This document shows, in pieces, positions 57,791 through 64,000 of a stretch of DNA of 64,000 nucleotides. The notes under the pieces were generated by a model that saw only the letters and a list, made by a program, of their open reading frames with translations, was not told the DNA's origin and did no database searches. Origin of the DNA: Polymorphospora lycopeni (GTDB taxonomy: Bacteria; Actinomycetota; Actinomycetes; Mycobacteriales; Micromonosporaceae). Positions within the stretch are counted from its first letter, which is position 1. Each line of letters starts with the position of its first letter. The stretch spans positions 1 through 64,000 of the forward strand of contig NZ_JBCGDC010000028.1 of NCBI RefSeq assembly GCF_042237075.1, written 5' to 3'. The translations under genes were made by a program, and so were the position numbers.

Positions 57791-58714
57791 ATGGCTGAAC
57801 AGTGGCGGGTACGGTTCGACGCCGAGGTGACCTTCACCAATGGTGGCGGGCTGCGTACCGAGGACTTCCGGCTCGACATCCCGGGGTCGGACATCAGCGA
57901 CGACGATCTCGCCGCGCTCTTCGTACGGCACCTGGGGCTGCTCATGGTCGCCGAGGTGCGGATCAGCGGGAAGACCCTGCTCCGCGAGGCGCATCGAGGT
58001 GGTCGCGGCACCGGCACCACCGCCGCTGCCGGGAGTGGGCGGGGCGGGCGGCGGCTGGTCGAACTGAGCCACGTCATCCACGGCGGCATGACGACGCTGC
58101 CCGGGTGGCCCGGCCCGGTGATCGACGAGTGGCTGTCACGCGAGGCGTCCCGGGCCCGCTACGCCGAGGGCGTCGAGTTCCACGTCGCCCGGATCACCAT
58201 GATCGGCAACACGGGTACGTACGTCGACACGCCCGCACACCGCTATGCCGGCACACCCGATCTCTCCGGCGTCGGGCTCGACCGACTCGCCGACCTGCCC
58301 GGTCTCGTCGTACGCGTCCCGGACGGGATACGTGCCGTCGACCGGCTGCTGCTCGCCCCGTACGAGGTGACCGGCCGGGCGGTGCTGCTGCACACCGGTT
58401 GGGACGCGCACTTCGGCACCGAGCGGTACGGCGGCCCGGATCACCCGTACCTCTCCGGGGACGGGGCGCGGTGGCTGGTCGAACAGGGTGCGGCGCTGGT
58501 CGGCATCGACTCGTTGAACATCGACGACTCCTCCCCCGCCGCCGGCGGGCAGCGGCCGGCGCACAGCGCACTGCTGGCCGCCGGCATCCCGATCGTCGAG
58601 CACCTGCGTGGCCTCGACCAGCTTCCGCCGGAGGGCTTCCGCTTCACCGCGGCGCCACCGATGGTCGCCGGGATGGGCACCCTCCCCGTACGCGCCTTCG
58701 CCGTGCTGCCCTGA
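57791..58714 (+). CDS. Cyclase family hydrolase with an N-terminal fusion domain
   Basis: 307 residues. Residues 1-70 (MAEQWRVRFDAEVTFTNGGG...LAALFVRHLGLLMVAEVRISGKTLLRE) form a small separate domain normally seen alone. A Gly/Thr/Ala linker (GGRGTGTTAAAGSGRGG) joins it to a cyclase-family domain (LVELSHVIHGGMTTLPGWPGP...) of the kynurenine formamidase/isatin hydrolase type. The metal motif reads NTGTYVDTPAH instead of H-x-GTH-x-D-x-P-x-H, so two histidines are changed to Asn and Tyr. Activity is therefore uncertain. Confidence 0.85.
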   Translation: MAEQWRVRFDAEVTFTNGGGLRTEDFRLDIPGSDISDDDLAALFVRHLGLLMVAEVRISGKTLLREAHRGGRGTGTTAAAGSGRGGRRLVELSHVIHGGMTTLPGWPGPVIDEWLSREASRARYAEGVEFHVARITMIGNTGTYVDTPAHRYAGTPDLSGVGLDRLADLPGLVVRVPDGIRAVDRLLLAPYEVTGRAVLLHTGWDAHFGTERYGGPDHPYLSGDGARWLVEQGAALVGIDSLNIDDSSPAAGGQRPAHSALLAAGIPIVEHLRGLDQLPPEGFRFTAAPPMVAGMGTLPVRAFAVLP

Positions 58715-58775
58715 CTCCACCGTCGGCCGTCGGCGCGGGGCGACGGGGTCGTCCGGCGGGCGACATGCTCGCCGG

Positions 58776-59686
58776 ATGCCACGCACCGCCAAAGTTCCAC
58801 GAGAGTTGGCCTTCCTCCCGTTTCTCGGCAGTCGAGCCATCGCCGACGGACTCCTCACCAGGGACATGCTGCGCGGGGCCGCCTATTGCCCGACGTCTAC
58901 GTGTCCGCTGACGGCTACCGTCCCGAGGACCACCGGATGTGGTGCGAGGCCGTCGCGCTGACCCTGCCGCCTGGTGGGGCCTTCTGCGGGCTCAGCGCGG
59001 CCTACCTCTGGGGCGTCGATCTCCTTGATCGGCGAACTCCGGTGTCCGTCGCACTGCCGGACGGTGCCCGGCGCCGGCGACACCCACGAATCCGGTACGG
59101 CTACCCCCGCCTGGCCCCCGGCGACCGCGACCGCCTGGCGGGACTCCCGGTCACTACACCCGTCCGAACCGCATACGACCTCGGCCGGCAGGCATCCACG
59201 ACCGAAGGCGTCGTCGCCGTCGACGCACTGCTCGGCCGGCGACTCGTCCGGGTCGACCAACTCAGGGAGTACGCCGCCGCGCGGCGGCGCCGGCCCGGCG
59301 TGGACAGGTTCAGGCGGGCTCTCGCCCTCGCCGATCCGCTGAGCGGTTCCCCGATGGAGACCCGGCTCCGGCTCACCCTTGTCAAGGGTGGCCTCCCAAC
59401 GCCGGTACTCCAGTTCGAGATCCACGACGGCCGGGGCGGATTCATCGGTCGAGTCGACCTCGCCTACCCACAGTGGCGTATCGCGATCGAATACGAAGGC
59501 AACCATCACCGGGAACGCTCACAGTTCCGCCGGGACATCGCCCGACTGAACGCGCTGCGGGCGCAGGGTTGGCTCGTACTCCGGTTCACCGCCGACGACG
59601 TGCTCCGGCAGCCGGCACGGCTGCTCGCTCTGGTCTGCCAGGCGGTCCAGGAACGCCGCCGGACCGCACCGCCGGCCACGAACTGA
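58776..59686 (+). pseudogene. DUF559 (Vsr-like fold) gene with a frameshift
   Basis: The first 37 codons (MPRTAKVPRELAFLPFLGSR...TRDMLRGAAY) run from ATG 58776 to about 58886. The rest continues in another frame from LPDVYVSADGYRPEDH to 59686. A one-base deletion near the TT at 58886 (TTT to TT, for example) would explain the break; together they would give about 303 residues, normal for the family. The C-terminal part has the DUF559 PD-(D/E)XK-like motif RVDLAYPQWRIAIEYEGNHH. Either a real pseudogene or a sequencing error. Similar actinobacterial proteins are often AbiEi-like in the N-terminal half. Confidence 0.7.
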
Positions 59687-59737
59687 GCGTGAGAGGGGTT
59701 ATCCAGCGGTGATAACCCCTCTCACGCTCAGTTCGTG
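59677..59737. terminator. Perfect 27-bp hairpin between convergent genes
   Basis: Arms 59677-59703 and 59711-59737 (CACGAACTGAGCGTGAGAGG... and its complement) pair perfectly with a 7-nt loop. The DUF559 stop lies in the left arm. It ends that gene and the convergent LD-carboxypeptidase gene. Confidence 0.85.
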
Positions 59738-59783
59738 CCGGGCACCGAGGCGGCGGGCGGCAGTCAGGACAGACGGGCGTCCG

Positions 59784-60878
59784 TCAGTAGCGGACGGAGA
59801 TGCGGCGTTGGGCGGCGTCGACGCGGGCGAGGCCGCCGTACGGGATGATCAACTGTGGGTCGGTGTGGCCGAGGTCCGCGTCGAAGACGAGCACGGCGTC
59901 CGGGTTGTACTCCCCGACGGCGCGGGTGACCGCCGCACGCTGGGCCGCCGCGTACTCCTGCTTCTGCGGCGGCGACAGCCGCTTGGCGAAGTCCCAGGAC
60001 TTGGGGCGGCCGACGACGACGGCCGGGAACTTCGTCAGCAGGCCGCGCTCGCCGAGGTTGCGCAGGATGCGGTAGACCTCGACGTCCGACGGCAACTCTT
60101 CCGACGTCTCCACGACCAGGATGCCGCCCCGCTCGACGGCACCACCCGACGCGGTGGCAGCGCCCGACGCCACGGCGGGGTCGGGCGGCGGGCCCAGCCA
60201 CGGGGTCGGGCCGACCCGGTTCGTGGCGAGCAGCCAGTGGAGGATCTCCAGGTTGCCGCCCCAGACCGGCCCCTCGACCACCGTCGCCGGCCCCTGCCAG
60301 TGCCATCCCGTCCCGGGAAACATCGGCGGGTCGCGGTCGAGGTTGGCCGGGTCGGCCCAGTCGGCGGGCTCGTCGGTCCAACTGTCGGCGGGTGTGAGGT
60401 CGTACCAGCCGGACGTGAACAGGGCGGCGCGCAGCGACTCCGCGCTCTGCGGGTGCAGCGCCCCTGGCCTGCCGAGGTGCACCAGGACCGAACCCCCGTG
60501 ATACGACACGATGCCGAGCCCGAAGAGGTGGTTGAGCAGGTTGGTGTTGTCGGAGTAGCCGAAGAACGGCTTCGGGTTGGCGCGCAGCACGGCGTCGTCG
60601 AGGTGCGGGACGACGGTGATCTGGTCGTCGCCGCCGACGGTGGCGAGTACGGCGGTGATCGTCGGGTCGGCGAACGCGGCTGTGATGTCCCGGGCCCGGT
60701 CGGTGGCGCTGGCCCCCATCACCCGGGTGGTCGGGTATTCGACCGGTTCGAGGAGGAACTCCTCGCGCAGCCGGCGCAGGCCGAGTTCGTACACGTGCGG
60801 GAAGATCGCCGGCAGGCCGGCGGACGGGGAGATCACCGCGACCCGGTCACCGGGCTTCGGCTTCGGCGGATAGCGCAT
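59784..60878 (-). CDS. LD-carboxypeptidase (S66 family)
   Basis: 364 residues. A serine peptidase of the LdcA/MccF family: nucleophile Ser in FFGYSDNTNLLNHL, Glu in GGILVVETSEELPS, and a catalytic His in the C-terminal half (DLGHTDPQLIIPYGG). The N-terminal DRVAVISPSAGLPAIFPHVYELGL is typical. It may recycle peptidoglycan tetrapeptides or, if MccF-like, cleave toxic peptide-nucleotides; the sequence favours MccF-type length. ATG 60878. Confidence 0.88.
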   Translation of the reverse strand: MRYPPKPKPGDRVAVISPSAGLPAIFPHVYELGLRRLREEFLLEPVEYPTTRVMGASATDRARDITAAFADPTITAVLATVGGDDQITVVPHLDDAVLRANPKPFFGYSDNTNLLNHLFGLGIVSYHGGSVLVHLGRPGALHPQSAESLRAALFTSGWYDLTPADSWTDEPADWADPANLDRDPPMFPGTGWHWQGPATVVEGPVWGGNLEILHWLLATNRVGPTPWLGPPPDPAVASGAATASGGAVERGGILVVETSEELPSDVEVYRILRNLGERGLLTKFPAVVVGRPKSWDFAKRLSPPQKQEYAAAQRAAVTRAVGEYNPDAVLVFDADLGHTDPQLIIPYGGLARVDAAQRRISVRY

Positions 60879-61080
60879 GCCGACCGACGCTATCCCTGGC
60901 CGGCGGCCCGGGCACGCGGTTTTCGGCCCACTTACTTATCGCACCTTTCGGGCGATATAGGGTAGCGATCAGGTAACCCCTGAGACTTGACTCACCACCC
61001 CGACCCCGGCCGGTGGCACCGCCGATAGCATTCTTGGAGCCGGACAGCGCTGTCCTCCGTACAACTGTAAGGAGCGCACG

Positions 61081-63867
<2,787 letters not shown>

Positions 63868-63899
63868 CCCTGGCCCCACGCGGCGGGGCGGCGGTGGCG

Positions 63900-64000
63900 N
63901 NNNNNNNNNNNNNNNNNNNNNNNNNNNNNNNNNNNNNNNNNNNNNNNNNNNNNNNNNNNNNNNNNNNNNNNNNNNNNNNNNNNNNNNNNNNNNNNNNNNN
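63900..64000. other. Run of N to the window end
   Basis: 101 undetermined bases end the window, 33 bp after the ppc stop. Confidence 0.95.

Overview
The window is high-GC actinobacterial chromosome, most likely from the family Micromonosporaceae. The evidence is a mycothiol S-conjugate amidase, a bldA-type tRNA-Leu(UAA), DUF4307 and DUF501 proteins, many GTG starts, and the actinobacterial neighbourhood ppx - DUF501 - ftsB/divIC - eno - nudC - mazG - mfd. Genus level is inference. There are two runs of N: 46712-46882, inside a gene, and 63900 to the end.

Layout. 1-8.3 kb: a large membrane protein cut by the window edge, purE/purK, a thioredoxin-fold DUF255 protein and a secreted C39-like peptidase with an intergenic repeat cluster upstream. 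8.3-13.7 kb: a membrane GGDEF-EAL protein, mca with a small membrane protein, DUF4307, greA. 13.7-18.9 kb: ilvA, an amidase, metB, a HIT protein, msrA. 19-20 kb: an HTH antitoxin/PIN toxin pair. 20-28.3 kb: a membrane protein, a structured leader before rnz, two GNAT/CBS-region genes, a YkvA-like protein, two SGNH hydrolases and a thiolase. 28.4-30 kb: a repeat-rich, gene-poor stretch. 30-34.3 kb: a Bax-inhibitor-1 protein, tRNA-Leu(UAA), a GT-C-like membrane protein and NDH-2. 34.4-38.8 kb: a MoxR/DUF58/DUF4129 operon. 38.8-42.8 kb: family 5 uracil-DNA glycosylase, dienelactone hydrolase, a PadR regulator with its HAAS-domain partner. 43-58 kb: the ppx-to-mfd housekeeping block with two paralogous lipoproteins. 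57.8-63.9 kb: a fused cyclase, a frameshifted DUF559 gene, LD-carboxypeptidase and ppc.

Most of the content is housekeeping: purines, methionine/cysteine, isoleucine, mycothiol detoxification, RNA processing, transcription-coupled repair, and the glycolytic and anaplerotic enzymes enolase and PEP carboxylase. The most unusual structure is between genes. At three operon junctions (padR/HAAS, DUF4129/next gene, ftsB/DUF501) there are tandem repeats of 74, 74 and 59 bp. Each unit is a mini-ORF of 25 or 20 codons whose stop overlaps the next start as ATGA or GTGA, so the upstream gene is joined to the downstream gene by an unbroken chain of 4-bp stop/start overlaps. Other notable signals are a TTA codon in the gene divergent from the UAA tRNA, three copies of a palindromic repeat at gene ends, and duplicated G13 tracts at the start of an SGNH hydrolase gene.
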